Below, piece by piece: positions 37,572-47,732 of a stretch of DNA of 64,000 nucleotides. Every line of letters starts with the position of its first letter. The first letter of the stretch is position 1. The position numbers were made by a program, and so were the translations under genes. Origin of the DNA: Oxalobacter sp. (GTDB lineage Bacteria; Pseudomonadota; Gammaproteobacteria; Burkholderiales; Burkholderiaceae_D); the NCBI GenBank assembly GCA_018384065.1, contig JAHAYL010000064.1:1-64000 (forward strand). The letters run 5' to 3'. The notes beneath the pieces were generated by a model. That model saw only the letters and a program-made list of their open reading frames with translations, was not told where the DNA came from and did no database searches.

Positions 37572-39820
37572 GCATAGGAAACCCGACGCTGGTCAGCCAT
37601 CAGGCGTTCAAGCTCGGCCTTGAGGTTGCGGGTGCCTTCATCCAGTCCACGCTTTACCTGTGCATAGGCATCAGCTGAACCGCCTTCGATGGTGATGGTC
37701 TGGCTGACATGGATGCCGCCGCCATAACCTGCTCCACCGCCATTGACCATCCGGCTGAGTTCTGAGAGTGGCAGCACGGCTTCTGATTCCCTGCCCTCGC
37801 CAATCATCGCCAGTGTTGGCTGGCTGACGATGCCACCTTCTGCAAGTTTCGGGATGGTCGGGATGTTCAGGCCGACGCTTTTGCCACCGACGCCGGGCAC
37901 CCAGTCTGGCACTTTGAACCTGCCCAAGGCGTTCAGTCCTCTGATGCCCATATTGATGACACTGATGATGTAGTTGACATACATCTTGGCGGCATTCTTG
38001 ATGCCTTCCCATATGGATGAGAACGAACTGGCCAAGGCATTCCAGGCAGTATCCCATGCTGATTTGAGCCCGCCGGATATCATGCCGATGATTTCCCAGA
38101 AGTTGTCCACCAGCAGGTTCCATTGTGTCCTGAAGTATTCGCAGACCGCCCCCCAGTTCCGGGCAAGCACCCACAGACCAACCGCTGCAGCGGCAATGGC
38201 AAGCAGCCCCAAGGCAACCGGATTGGCAACGAACAGTGGACTGATGATGCTGTACGCCTTGTAAAGCGACATCAACGGACTGACCACACTGGCGATGGCA
38301 ATCCTGCCTGCATGGAATGCAACCCATAGACCACCCGCTGCTGCCGCAACTTTCACAAAATTAGCAATAAGGTCTTTGTTTTCTTTCATCCAAGCCATGA
38401 TTTTCGGTCCGTATTCGCCAATCAAATGCAGGCCATCCTTGAGATAAGGCAGGAATATTTTGCCCAGCTGTCCAGAGAAAATCCGGTACTGGTTCTTGGC
38501 GATGCCGATGGCATCAGAAACCGTGTCAGCCCGGTTCGTATATTCTTCCATCATCGAACCGGCATAGCTGGCTTCATCACCGGCTGTCGCAAAGTTCTGG
38601 GAAAGGATGCCCAAGTCAGACGCAAGGCCGGTGACTGCCGCCTTGATGCCGGATTCGTTGCCGAACAGCTGTCCGATGACCGCTCCTTTCTCGTGGTCGG
38701 CAAGGCTGTTGATGCGCGAAAACACATCCATGATGGCTTTCTGGGCTTCTTCAGGTGAACCGACCATGGCTTTCGCCAGGCCACCTGCATCCAGCCCCAG
38801 TTTCGCCAATGCTGTTTTCTGGGCTTTGGTTGCCGCATTGCCCGCCGTCAGCTTGGAAATGAAGGTGCCCATGGAAGTCGAGGCAATCTCGACCGATGGC
38901 GCCACTTCCTTGAACGATGTTGCCAATGCGGTAATCTGCCTGGTATCCAGACCGGTCAGCCCCTTGACGGTACCGCCCTGACGCTGGAGGATTTCGCTGA
39001 CTTCCTTGGATTGAACATTGCGGGTGTTACCGTACTGGTTGATGAGGTCAAAGACCTGCCTTGTCCCCTCAATGTCCATTTTCATCCGGGACTGGATGTC
39101 CGCCCAGATTTTGCCGGATTCCCCTTTGCCAAGGTCAAAGGCAATCTGTGCCTGTGTCTGGTATTCAATCAGGTCGGCAAATTCCTTTTTGGTGGTGGCA
39201 ATGCCTGCCTGCATATTCGCCACACCCATCGCTGCCAAATCTTCAAAGGAAGCCGAATATTTGGTGGACAGCCGGGCAACTTCTTCAAAGTATTCTTCCC
39301 CGAATTTCTGCTTGCCTGCCTTGTCCAGGCTGTCAGGGGCATATTTGCGGATTTCGGCCGTAACATCATCCATTGCCATGGCATTCTTGAATGCGTTGGC
39401 AATCACCGGTCCGACAGTCGCCCCCATCTGGACCAAAGCGCTCAGGCTTTCATTCTTCCAGGACTGCATCTTGCTTCTGATGCCATCAATCCTGAAACCA
39501 ACTCCTGATTGGTATAGCTGGCGCTGTCTGCGGGCCAGTTCATCAACAGATTTGCCTGCTGTGCGGTACTCGTTTTCCAGCCGGTTCAGTTCATCCCGTT
39601 CCTTGCCGAACGCATGTGAACCGATATTGGACACATCAGAAAGTTTTTTCCGGAGTTCGATGATCCGCTTCAGGTCACCTGACTTGGCAAATTCCCGGTT
39701 GGCTGCAGCACATTGCTGGGCATATTCCTGCATCAGCCTGTTGCCGGAACCGAATGCCTTGGTAAGTGCACTGGTGATTTCACCGGTCAGCAGGAAACGG
39801 AGTGTGAATTCTTTCGACAT
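37568..39820 (-). CDS. tail tape measure protein
   Basis: 750 aa, TM-rich centre, position between X and E/E'. Confidence 0.92.
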   Translation of the reverse strand: MSKEFTLRFLLTGEITSALTKAFGSGNRLMQEYAQQCAAANREFAKSGDLKRIIELRKKLSDVSNIGSHAFGKERDELNRLENEYRTAGKSVDELARRQRQLYQSGVGFRIDGIRSKMQSWKNESLSALVQMGATVGPVIANAFKNAMAMDDVTAEIRKYAPDSLDKAGKQKFGEEYFEEVARLSTKYSASFEDLAAMGVANMQAGIATTKKEFADLIEYQTQAQIAFDLGKGESGKIWADIQSRMKMDIEGTRQVFDLINQYGNTRNVQSKEVSEILQRQGGTVKGLTGLDTRQITALATSFKEVAPSVEIASTSMGTFISKLTAGNAATKAQKTALAKLGLDAGGLAKAMVGSPEEAQKAIMDVFSRINSLADHEKGAVIGQLFGNESGIKAAVTGLASDLGILSQNFATAGDEASYAGSMMEEYTNRADTVSDAIGIAKNQYRIFSGQLGKIFLPYLKDGLHLIGEYGPKIMAWMKENKDLIANFVKVAAAAGGLWVAFHAGRIAIASVVSPLMSLYKAYSIISPLFVANPVALGLLAIAAAAVGLWVLARNWGAVCEYFRTQWNLLVDNFWEIIGMISGGLKSAWDTAWNALASSFSSIWEGIKNAAKMYVNYIISVINMGIRGLNALGRFKVPDWVPGVGGKSVGLNIPTIPKLAEGGIVSQPTLAMIGEGRESEAVLPLSELSRMVNGGGAGYGGGIHVSQTITIEGGSADAYAQVKRGLDEGTRNLKAELERLMADQRRVSYA

Positions 39821-39873
39821 AATGAAAAAGGCCCGCCGAAGCGAGCCTGTTTAAGAGAGGTTATAGGATTTAT

Positions 39874-39963
39874 TTATAGATGAATGCCCAGAAGGTGAAG
39901 GAGTCCTCCTCCAATAATACCGGCAAGAAGAACCATGCCTACGAAATCAAATCCTTTGCTCAT
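39874..39963 (-). CDS. 29-aa candidate small membrane protein
   Basis: MSKGFDFVGMVLLAGIIGGGLLHLLGIHL with GGGAGGA RBS 5 nt upstream; own translation. Confidence 0.5.
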   Translation of the reverse strand: MSKGFDFVGMVLLAGIIGGGLLHLLGIHL

Positions 39964-40058
39964 ATCGTCCTCCCATTTCCTGCTGTTTACCATTGGTCAC
40001 ATTATAGCAATATTTTCACGGTCTCTCCGCTGACCACAATATTGTGAATTTGCGCAAC

Positions 40059-40964
40059 CTACATCTGGAATGGTTGATTGATGTTTACTATGTATGCTGC
40101 CCCTTGATCATTGGCAAAAATCTTAATTGCGGGGGACTGTTGGAAAGTAAATCCCATCAGATGATGAACGGTGAGGATAAGATCTTGCAACTCATTGTCA
40201 TCCTCTAAAGCTGTAACGACAAGCCCTGCGTCTTGCGCCTGTTTCCTGGGTATATGCCTATTATGAGCCTTTGATACATTTTGGTCACCAAGCAAAAGCC
40301 TGACGCTTTCGATTTTGGCTTCTTGTGTATCCTCGTCATAATTTGCGAACATAACCCTTTTTAGTGCATCAGAAAGTATATCGTTTGACCACTCTATAGC
40401 TTTTTGGCACATCGTCAGGGTACCAGGCTTCATTTGCCCAATAATTTGCTGCCATAACAAGAACTTGTTTGCGTCCCCTGCAATTTCAAGATTAGCCCTT
40501 TCAAATTCAGCAATGTACGATTGTGCAGCGATTCCGTTTATTTGAGGATCAATAGGGCCAATACTTGACTGGTGTCCCATTACGATTTCCTTGCAGGACG
40601 TTGCAATCAATGTGCCACCAGACATAGCAAGTTGAGGTATAAATGCCCTGATATCGCCTTTATAAAGTTCGTATAGATAATCAATAATAGACTCTGTTGC
40701 CGCTACATCTCCGCCTGGCGTGTGCAATATCAAATCCAAGCCTTTTTCGCGATCAACTTTTTTGGGGCAGCATGCCATAAACCCATTTTTGTCAGAATCG
40801 TTTATCTCATAACCGCTTAAAGTTGGCTTTTGCAGCCAGCCTGAGTAGTAGAGCATCACGTTCCTTCCTGTGTGCTCTGCTATTTTCCGCATATATTTGT
40901 TCCGAAGAACATCATGTGGCTTAGACGCGTTGATTTCGCTGTGGACAGAGTTCCATGATGGCAT
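40059..40964 (-). CDS. SDH (serine dehydrogenase proteinase)/ClpP-fold serine protease
   Basis: GLDLILHTPGGDVAATESIIDYL..FIPQLAMSGGTLIATSCKEIVMGHQSSIGPIDPQ. Confidence 0.85.
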   Translation of the reverse strand: MPSWNSVHSEINASKPHDVLRNKYMRKIAEHTGRNVMLYYSGWLQKPTLSGYEINDSDKNGFMACCPKKVDREKGLDLILHTPGGDVAATESIIDYLYELYKGDIRAFIPQLAMSGGTLIATSCKEIVMGHQSSIGPIDPQINGIAAQSYIAEFERANLEIAGDANKFLLWQQIIGQMKPGTLTMCQKAIEWSNDILSDALKRVMFANYDEDTQEAKIESVRLLLGDQNVSKAHNRHIPRKQAQDAGLVVTALEDDNELQDLILTVHHLMGFTFQQSPAIKIFANDQGAAYIVNINQPFQM

Positions 40965-40970
40965 GGTTCA

Positions 40971-41159
40971 CTACCTTATAGAGCAGGTTGTATCGGAAAC
41001 AGTGAAAGTGAACTTTCTCGCATCGCCTTGTGCTGGGCCAAAGACAGGGTTGAACGAACCGTATTGACCAAATTTAAAGCCGCTTTCAGCAATCATTTTT
41101 TCCAATTTCTTCATCTGGTCAGACTTCTCCCTACCTGCATTTTCTCCAGTTTTTTCCAT
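40971..41159 (-). CDS. small hypothetical protein upstream of SDH protease
   Basis: 62 aa ORF co-directional and 6 nt from the protease. Confidence 0.45.
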   Translation of the reverse strand: MEKTGENAGREKSDQMKKLEKMIAESGFKFGQYGSFNPVFGPAQGDARKFTFTVSDTTCSIR

Positions 41160-41265
41160 AGTTCGCTCCTCTTTCTTCAGTGGTTAAGTCTGATCCTTCT
41201 CAGAAAATGTTAACCCCTACAGAGGGCTCGCGACAAGGAATTTTGGGCGAATGTGTGCGATTGTG

Positions 41266-41451
41266 TCACTGTTTCTTCATCCTTTTCCGCTTCTTCGCCA
41301 TCCGGTTGACCGCTTCTGCCCAATGCGATAACTCCATAATCGGTACGTCAAACCACTCCAGGCATCCGCAGCCGGTCTCGGCTTGCGCAAGGCTCAGGCA
41401 CCATTCCCGGACTTCGACGTCCGGGTTCTGCACCTTAAGCCCTATAGCGCT
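41266..41451 (-). CDS. -1 frame extension E' of tail assembly chaperone
   Basis: reading after TTTTTTA: SAIGLKVQNPDVEVREWCLSLAQAETGCGCLEWFDVPIMELSHWAEAVNRMAKKRKRMKKQ*. Confidence 0.78.
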   Translation of the reverse strand, partial: SAIGLKVQNPDVEVREWCLSLAQAETGCGCLEWFDVPIMELSHWAEAVNRMAKKRKRMKKQ

Positions 41452-41720
41452 AAAAAACCGCTGACCAGACGGGTGAGCCGTTCAAAGTCTTTTGCAGGCA
41501 TTGCGCTGAAGAATTCCCGTGGCTGCTTGATGAGCCGTGCCAGCAGGATGGCACAGAAGTCACAGTCTGTCGCCATGACTGGTGTGAAAATGCCTTCACC
41601 GTTCATTTCTTTCTTGGCTGCGGAGATGTCTGAACCTTTGAGTTCTTCAAGGTCGAATTCGAGTTCTTTGTATTCTTTGCCTTCAAAGGTGTATGGCTTG
41701 GAAAATGTGTATTTGGTCAT
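41442..41720 (-). CDS. tail assembly chaperone, gpE-like
   Basis: 92 aa; position between tube and tape measure; KPYTFEGKEYKELEFDL. Confidence 0.85.
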   Translation of the reverse strand: MTKYTFSKPYTFEGKEYKELEFDLEELKGSDISAAKKEMNGEGIFTPVMATDCDFCAILLARLIKQPREFFSAMPAKDFERLTRLVSGFLAL

Positions 41721-41773
41721 GCTGTTTCCTTTTCAATCTGAAGACCGGACGGCTTCCACCGTCCGGCTTCCCA

Positions 41774-42307
41774 TCAGTTGAGCCCCATGGCGACCCGGAC
41801 AGGTGCCAGGATGTCTTTGCCGTTGATGACGCACTTGTAGTTGAATTTGTCGATCTCAAGGACTTCTCTGTTGTCGATGAAGAGTTTGAGGTAAACAACT
41901 TCAAATTCGGTGCTGGTGTCGGTGGTTGCCCCGACTTCGAATTTCCCGGCGTTGAGCTGCTTGGGCATGCATTTCATGGTGCAGCGTACGGGCACGGTTT
42001 TCCAGGCGCCGTCTGATGCGTTGTAGCTCTGCTGTGCCCCACGTGCTGTGATGAGGTGGGCTTTCATGTCGAGCAGGCTGACGGCTTTCTTTTCTATGGT
42101 GCGCCAGTTGAGGGTGGTACCCATGCTCTGGAAGTGTCCTATGACGGGGCTTTCGACTTCGCCTGCAAGCCCGGCACCGTTGATGGTGTCGGTCATGTAG
42201 GAGAGTTCTGGCAGTTCGACATCGGAGACACCGAGCAGGTCTTCTGCTTCGTTGTAGATGCGGAAGTTGGTGAGCCGTTCTGGTATGTTGTTTGCGCCAT
42301 TTGCCAT
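41774..42307 (-). CDS. major tail tube protein FII
   Basis: IPERLTNFRIYNEAEDLLGVSDVELPEL. Confidence 0.92.
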   Translation of the reverse strand: MANGANNIPERLTNFRIYNEAEDLLGVSDVELPELSYMTDTINGAGLAGEVESPVIGHFQSMGTTLNWRTIEKKAVSLLDMKAHLITARGAQQSYNASDGAWKTVPVRCTMKCMPKQLNAGKFEVGATTDTSTEFEVVYLKLFIDNREVLEIDKFNYKCVINGKDILAPVRVAMGLN

Positions 42308-42320
42308 GATGGTTCACTCC

Positions 42321-43805
42321 TTATTGAAACAGGGTTGATACGTAGTCCGGGTCGTATTCCAGGACAAAGTCGATTTCACGGTTAGGCGATGGCGGTGTGA
42401 TGTACACGTGGAATTTCGCCTTGCCGTCCATGAGGTCGACGGTGCTGTTCTCGGATTCCAGGAATTCGACCCTGCCTCCTAAAATGACCTGCTGGGCTGC
42501 CAGTCCGTTGAGCCAGATGTTTGCACTGTCTACGATGACATCAATCTGACGGCGGTTGAGTGGCTGGTCAACCCGCTGCCAGTAGGTCTGGATGAAGGTG
42601 TTGCCAATCCAGCTGAACATCCTCCTGATAGGGATGAATGCATCCTTGACGTCGGTGTTGCCGGGATAGCAGGCGGTGCGGTTGCCCCACAGGCGCCAGC
42701 CACCGATGAAGTTGAGTGCAGTGACAACGCCCTGGCTGTTGAGGTAGGCGGCTGTATCCTGTCCAAGCCAGGTTTCGGTGCCGTCTGCCAGGACGGCTGC
42801 GGTCATCTGGAGGTTGTGGTTGGATGGGGAGACGTAAGGAATGCCGTCGTTTTCTCCATCGACCTGCCCTATCAGGCCTGCCATCTGGGTAGACAGGTGG
42901 TAAGCGGTGCCATCCAATGCGGCCATCGGCCAGCAGCAGACCTGTTTTTCATCGGTGATGTTGTTGGTGTTTTTCCAATCAGCCACAGCGGTGTAGCTGG
43001 AGACGGTTCCGGTGGGGACATCAATCAATGCAAGGGCACTGAAGCAGCCGTTGATGTTGGCGGCTTTGGCCGCCATGACAGCCGCGACAGATGGATTGCT
43101 GGAATAACCCGGTGCCAGGATGATGCCGGGAACGAGGCGGAACCGTGGGAAGCATTCTTCTATGAGTTCCAGGCCAGTCTTGACGCCGTTGGTATCGACA
43201 CCACCGATGATGTCATCCCCATCGACCGCAGACGGGTCAAGTTTTTCTGCGGAAAAGACGAGTTCTGCACCAGTCGTCAGCAGGAAGCTGCCTTCGCTGT
43301 CTTTCAGTGATGTGATGACGAGGTTGCCATCAGCATCGAATGAGGTGGCATAGCTGGATGTTGCATACGGGTCGCTTTCGCCATCAGCTGCAATGGAAAC
43401 GGTATCCGGCAGGATGCCTGCTTCCGGCACGGTTGCTGAACCGGTGCGGGCATCCAGGGTGATGGATGCGGTCTCAGCCGGTGTTTTATGCGTGGACGGA
43501 TCCAGCACGTTGACGATGATGACTGGACCGACGCCATACAGCGCAAACTGCGAATAGATGAATTCGCTGATGCTGTAGCTGTATTTTTTCAGACCGGATG
43601 CACTATCTTCTGCTGCGGGCACGAAACCGAAAGCGGCAACCGCCTCATCATAGGTGGAACAGAGAACTGGTTTGTTGACGTTGGCGATATCCGTCATGTT
43701 GACGGGCGCTGTGCCAACGATGAATGGAATGGCGGAATCCACCTCGACCGGAGGCAGGATGCTGGTCGCCAGTTCCGAAACACGTACGCCGTGTTGATAA
43801 GCCAT
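42321..43805 (-). CDS. tail sheath protein FI
   Basis: HGVRVSELATSILPPVEVDSAIPFIVGTAP. Confidence 0.93.
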   Translation of the reverse strand: MAYQHGVRVSELATSILPPVEVDSAIPFIVGTAPVNMTDIANVNKPVLCSTYDEAVAAFGFVPAAEDSASGLKKYSYSISEFIYSQFALYGVGPVIIVNVLDPSTHKTPAETASITLDARTGSATVPEAGILPDTVSIAADGESDPYATSSYATSFDADGNLVITSLKDSEGSFLLTTGAELVFSAEKLDPSAVDGDDIIGGVDTNGVKTGLELIEECFPRFRLVPGIILAPGYSSNPSVAAVMAAKAANINGCFSALALIDVPTGTVSSYTAVADWKNTNNITDEKQVCCWPMAALDGTAYHLSTQMAGLIGQVDGENDGIPYVSPSNHNLQMTAAVLADGTETWLGQDTAAYLNSQGVVTALNFIGGWRLWGNRTACYPGNTDVKDAFIPIRRMFSWIGNTFIQTYWQRVDQPLNRRQIDVIVDSANIWLNGLAAQQVILGGRVEFLESENSTVDLMDGKAKFHVYITPPSPNREIDFVLEYDPDYVSTLFQ

Positions 43806-43844
43806 TTTTTAGCTCCTTTTTTTGATTGAAAATGAGAAGGTGGA

Positions 43845-44309
43845 TTAAAGACCGTAGTCAGTTCCGTCTGTCCACGGCTTTGGGGAAAAGGTCAACCAAT
43901 GGGTGGTAATGTTGAGTTGCCATTGTGGCCATGCCTGTTCGTCCACGTTATGCCACTCAATAGGCAACCTTAACTGATACCTTTTCTCCAAGACCTGGGT
44001 TGGTATGGACAGCAGGGCCGTCCGGATTTTGGTCACGACTTCCAATGCCCGCTCAAATCCGGTCAAGTCCTTATCATAGATACCGACAATAAGCGAAACA
44101 TCGGTGACCGTTGCTTCGCTGGTGGACCCAGAAACTGGACGGACAATGATGAAAGGGAAGTCATCATCATTGCCTGTACGTTTCGGTGGCAGATAGTTGG
44201 TAAAGATCTTTGGAACAACCAATTCACCGCGTTTATTCGGCAACTGATATTGCGAACAGACCTGCTCAAGAAAACGGGCTATTGCCTGAACCAGTGAAAT
44301 TTCCTGCAT
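43845..44309 (-). CDS. phage tail-head completion protein, Gp37-like
   Basis: FPFIIVRPVSGSTSEATVTDVSLIVGIYDKD. Confidence 0.65.
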   Translation of the reverse strand: MQEISLVQAIARFLEQVCSQYQLPNKRGELVVPKIFTNYLPPKRTGNDDDFPFIIVRPVSGSTSEATVTDVSLIVGIYDKDLTGFERALEVVTKIRTALLSIPTQVLEKRYQLRLPIEWHNVDEQAWPQWQLNITTHWLTFSPKPWTDGTDYGL

Positions 44310-44890
44310 TATTTCCCTCCATTCAGAAGATGGTTGACCTGATTGTCCAGGCGTTTTTCAAACTGCTCCTGCATACGTTCCTGGACCTGTGGGGCAATCT
44401 GGGCATTACCGACCATCTGAGGGATGGATACGGAATATGGGATTTCCAGATTTTTGTCCCAGCCACTGTGTTTGACCGGGATACGCCGGAGGATATTGCC
44501 GTTGTAACGGAATCCTGTACGCATACCGAAGGTATTGCCTTTCTTGATGGTCACCCGAATCTGTGTCCGCTTCCGTCCGGTTGTGTCACCTGAATCCGGT
44601 TCATGTGGAAATGCTGAATATGGAAGCCCAGGTCCTCTTGATGTCAGTTCTCCCACAAGAGCATTGTTGGCTGATTTCCTGACGGAGAAAGAGGCTTTGA
44701 CCATATCTTTGTTGATGGCATAGATTTTCGGCACTTCTCTGGCAGCACGGGTTCTACCTGCTGTCAGAGCGGCACCGATTGCCCGCTTGGATGCCTTTTG
44801 AACACCACCAGGCAGGTGTTTCAGGAGAGAAATCGCCCTATCAAGCTGCTTCCTGTCAACCTCGACATGCATCAATTGTTTAGCTGACAT
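44309..44890 (-). CDS. minor tail protein Z (GPZ)-like
   Basis: AIGAALTAGRTRAAREVPKIYAINKDMVKASFSVRK. Confidence 0.75.
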   Translation of the reverse strand: MSAKQLMHVEVDRKQLDRAISLLKHLPGGVQKASKRAIGAALTAGRTRAAREVPKIYAINKDMVKASFSVRKSANNALVGELTSRGPGLPYSAFPHEPDSGDTTGRKRTQIRVTIKKGNTFGMRTGFRYNGNILRRIPVKHSGWDKNLEIPYSVSIPQMVGNAQIAPQVQERMQEQFEKRLDNQVNHLLNGGK

Positions 44891-45209
44891 TTTCCTGTAC
44901 CGTAATCATGATGATCCCTGACTCGGCACTGGCAGACAGGACTTTATGGAAAGACCCGTCAACAGACAGTACAGAATCCACCGCTGGAATCTCCATTTCT
45001 TCCAAGACATAGATGGTCAGGGTATTGATGAACACTCCATCGATGGGATAGGCCGCTGAATCCTGGTATTGGGAATTGATGTTCCTGTCAATGATGCACA
45101 GGACATCTTCCCCATTGATATTGTGGCGTTCAGCAAATTCTTTCTCATTGAGGAATACCTGTTTCGCATCCTTGACTACCTGCTGCTTGAACCGGCTTAA
45201 CTGCCCCAT
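44880..45209 (-). CDS. head-tail joining-type protein
   Basis: position between capsid and GPZ; FAERHNINGEDVLCIID. Confidence 0.6.
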   Translation of the reverse strand: MGQLSRFKQQVVKDAKQVFLNEKEFAERHNINGEDVLCIIDRNINSQYQDSAAYPIDGVFINTLTIYVLEEMEIPAVDSVLSVDGSFHKVLSASAESGIIMITVQENVS

Positions 45210-45249
45210 TTGAATCCCCTTCTGCAGGCGGTTTCCCGCCTGCGTCTTT

Positions 45250-46293
45250 TTAGACAGCCGTCACAACGTAAAAACCGTTAATCTGGTGGACGATTGGCAA
45301 AGGACGGGACTTGATCTGGACAATACGGCCAGATGGGTTCTTGCGCTGAACCCAAGAGATAGGAACACGCTCTCCCTCAACCATCATCTGCTCCTGCTTG
45401 TTCTCATTGACAACTTCAACGCAGGAATACGCCAAGGTGGTCGCTACACCACGGCAAGCCATCAGGAACTTGTCAGCAGGAACGAATGGCTGTTCCACCT
45501 TACTATCATCCAGATACCAAGAGTCATAGGAATAGACATCCAGACCGGAATCTTTCAGGTATCCCCAATAAGTCACACCATCCGGGAGGTGGGATGGATC
45601 GATCAGCCCCATATCAACCCGGCGGGTATCCAGGTCTTTGCCATTAACCAACTTATCCAGCAAGGCTTCCAGGACACTGGTACCGCAGATGATTTCAGCT
45701 GGGGACAAGCCAGACTTCTGGATGACCTTACGGCGGATGGCACGCAAATCAGCTAAAGGGGTGGCATTTGCGTTATTCCATTTGGTGGAAAGGGTTTCTT
45801 TGGGCTGTTTTGCAGCAGTAGATGGCCAGTACTTGATGACCTCATCATAGCCCTTGCCTTTCACAGTCACTTGACCTGTAAAGAGGGCTTCAGCACACAT
45901 GACTTCCTCACGGCGGGTGATGATGTCATCCAAGTCACTCAAATCACGGCCTAATTTTTCCGCTGCACGTTCGTTCGGGGATTTCTGGCTGTAGACCGTT
46001 TCACCTGGAGAACGTTTCAGCAAGTCTTCTGAGGTCGTCACCTTCATAGGAGAAACCTCCGGTGCTTCATAGCTTTCAGTCCGGTATCCCTGATCCTCGA
46101 TAACAATACCGCCAATCTTCGGATTGACGAACGGCGCAACACGGCGTCCCTGGTCATCAATGACGTCAACATCAACACGGGCGGTATTGAAAGTAACGCG
46201 GTTGCTGAAATAGCGGTCACGCAGGAAAGTGGTAGGCTTCTTGTCAGCCTCTCTGACCATGCGGAGCATGGTCCGGGTATCGTACATATCCAT
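45250..46293 (-). CDS. major capsid protein E (lambda-like)
   Basis: YDTRTMLRMVREADKKPTTFLRDRYFSNRVTF. Confidence 0.93.
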   Translation of the reverse strand: MDMYDTRTMLRMVREADKKPTTFLRDRYFSNRVTFNTARVDVDVIDDQGRRVAPFVNPKIGGIVIEDQGYRTESYEAPEVSPMKVTTSEDLLKRSPGETVYSQKSPNERAAEKLGRDLSDLDDIITRREEVMCAEALFTGQVTVKGKGYDEVIKYWPSTAAKQPKETLSTKWNNANATPLADLRAIRRKVIQKSGLSPAEIICGTSVLEALLDKLVNGKDLDTRRVDMGLIDPSHLPDGVTYWGYLKDSGLDVYSYDSWYLDDSKVEQPFVPADKFLMACRGVATTLAYSCVEVVNENKQEQMMVEGERVPISWVQRKNPSGRIVQIKSRPLPIVHQINGFYVVTAV

Positions 46294-46307
46294 TTCTCAT
46301 GGTCTCC

Positions 46308-46658
46308 TTAAATCGTTTCTTTGATAAAGATGCCAACCTTCCGGGCAGATACCTTGTAATCGGCAATTTCACCGCCTGCCACGGTCAATGCACTGGCATT
46401 GAATTCCCCTGTCAGATAAACAGCGGCCTCTTTTGCGGCATCAGTTGCATCCACATCCTCAGCAAGGACGGCATAAACATCATCAATGGTTGGGGTTTCC
46501 CCTGAAGTTGCTGTACATGCAGTACCCGTCGCAGTGACAAGCGTGCCACGGGTCAGATTCTGCCCCGCTGCAATCTCCAATACGTCTGAGACAACCGGCA
46601 TCATCTGGCTGTCGGCAAACAGGTTGTCAGGGGTCATGGTATGGGTTTCCTGTTTCAT
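46308..46658 (-). CDS. head decoration protein D
   Basis: AAGQNLTRGTLVTATG...GEFNASALTVAGG. Confidence 0.9.
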   Translation of the reverse strand: MKQETHTMTPDNLFADSQMMPVVSDVLEIAAGQNLTRGTLVTATGTACTATSGETPTIDDVYAVLAEDVDATDAAKEAAVYLTGEFNASALTVAGGEIADYKVSARKVGIFIKETI

Positions 46659-46667
46659 AATTCCTCC

Positions 46668-47732
46668 TTACATACGGTTAAAACCACGCTTGCCTGCTTC
46701 AATGACAGCATTCATAGCAGCTTCTTCCTGGTCTCTCTTTTCGGCTTTCGGGTCAAAGCCGGTATTGCCAGCCTCTCCCAACCCTTCCAGTTCCTTGGCA
46801 TCAGCACGATGCTGTTCCAGGCGGGCCTTGTTGGCTTCACGTTCAACTTTCAGGATGGCAACCGCCAGCATCTCAGCAGTCATGCCGTTTTCATACTTAG
46901 CCTTGGCGACCAGCTCTGCATGTCCTGCAACAGCAATCTCTTCAATAGCCTTGATGCGTGCCCGTTCCCGGTTCACACCTTCGGTAATAGCTTCTTTGCG
47001 GATTGCTTCCACTAAATCGGGATGTTCCGCTTTCAGTTTTTCAAGATTCATAGTCACTCCCTGTTCTGCGGATATCTCCGCTTTGAAAAATCCCTCCGGT
47101 GCCATACCCGCAATACAGGCAGACACCTTCAGGTCATTGACAGTCGCCACCCCATCAATCAAGGTGTTGGTGACGGACTGTGTTTCATCAATGCGGTCAG
47201 CAAAGCCTTTTGCCACCGCCTCCTGTCCTGTCAGGAAAGATTCCCCATGCATCAATGCCAGCAGTCCTTCACGGCTTTGCCCTGTTTTCTTCTGATAGAC
47301 ATCAATCATGGTTTCCCGGATCTTCTCGAGATTGACAGCCGCTTCCCTCAGCTCTTCTGGTGTCTGTGGCATTCCTGCCATTTGACGGACAGGATGAATC
47401 AGCATCATGGAACCGGTTGGCATAATGACCGTGGCATTTGGGATGCTGGTAATCAGCGTGGCGGCAGAAGCGGCAAGACCACCAACAGTGATGGTGATTT
47501 TTCCCTTATGCTGGGAAAGCAGGTTGTAAATCGCCAATGCAGTAAAGACCGAACCACCTTCTGAATTGATCAGGATGTCGATTTCACGATCTGGTGGCAG
47601 AAAAGCCAGGGCATCCTTGATTTCCTGTTCGTTGATGTCATCCCAGAATCCACCGCCGATACGTCCAAAAAGCGAAAGCCGGACAGGATGCCCGGCTTCA
47701 TTGGTGATTTTCATGTAATCATTTATCATCAT
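46668..47732 (-). CDS. ClpP-like head maturation protease
   Basis: INSEGGSVFTALAIYNLL..IPTGSMMLIHPV; start inferred. Confidence 0.9.
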   Translation of the reverse strand: MMINDYMKITNEAGHPVRLSLFGRIGGGFWDDINEQEIKDALAFLPPDREIDILINSEGGSVFTALAIYNLLSQHKGKITITVGGLAASAATLITSIPNATVIMPTGSMMLIHPVRQMAGMPQTPEELREAAVNLEKIRETMIDVYQKKTGQSREGLLALMHGESFLTGQEAVAKGFADRIDETQSVTNTLIDGVATVNDLKVSACIAGMAPEGFFKAEISAEQGVTMNLEKLKAEHPDLVEAIRKEAITEGVNRERARIKAIEEIAVAGHAELVAKAKYENGMTAEMLAVAILKVEREANKARLEQHRADAKELEGLGEAGNTGFDPKAEKRDQEEAAMNAVIEAGKRGFNRM

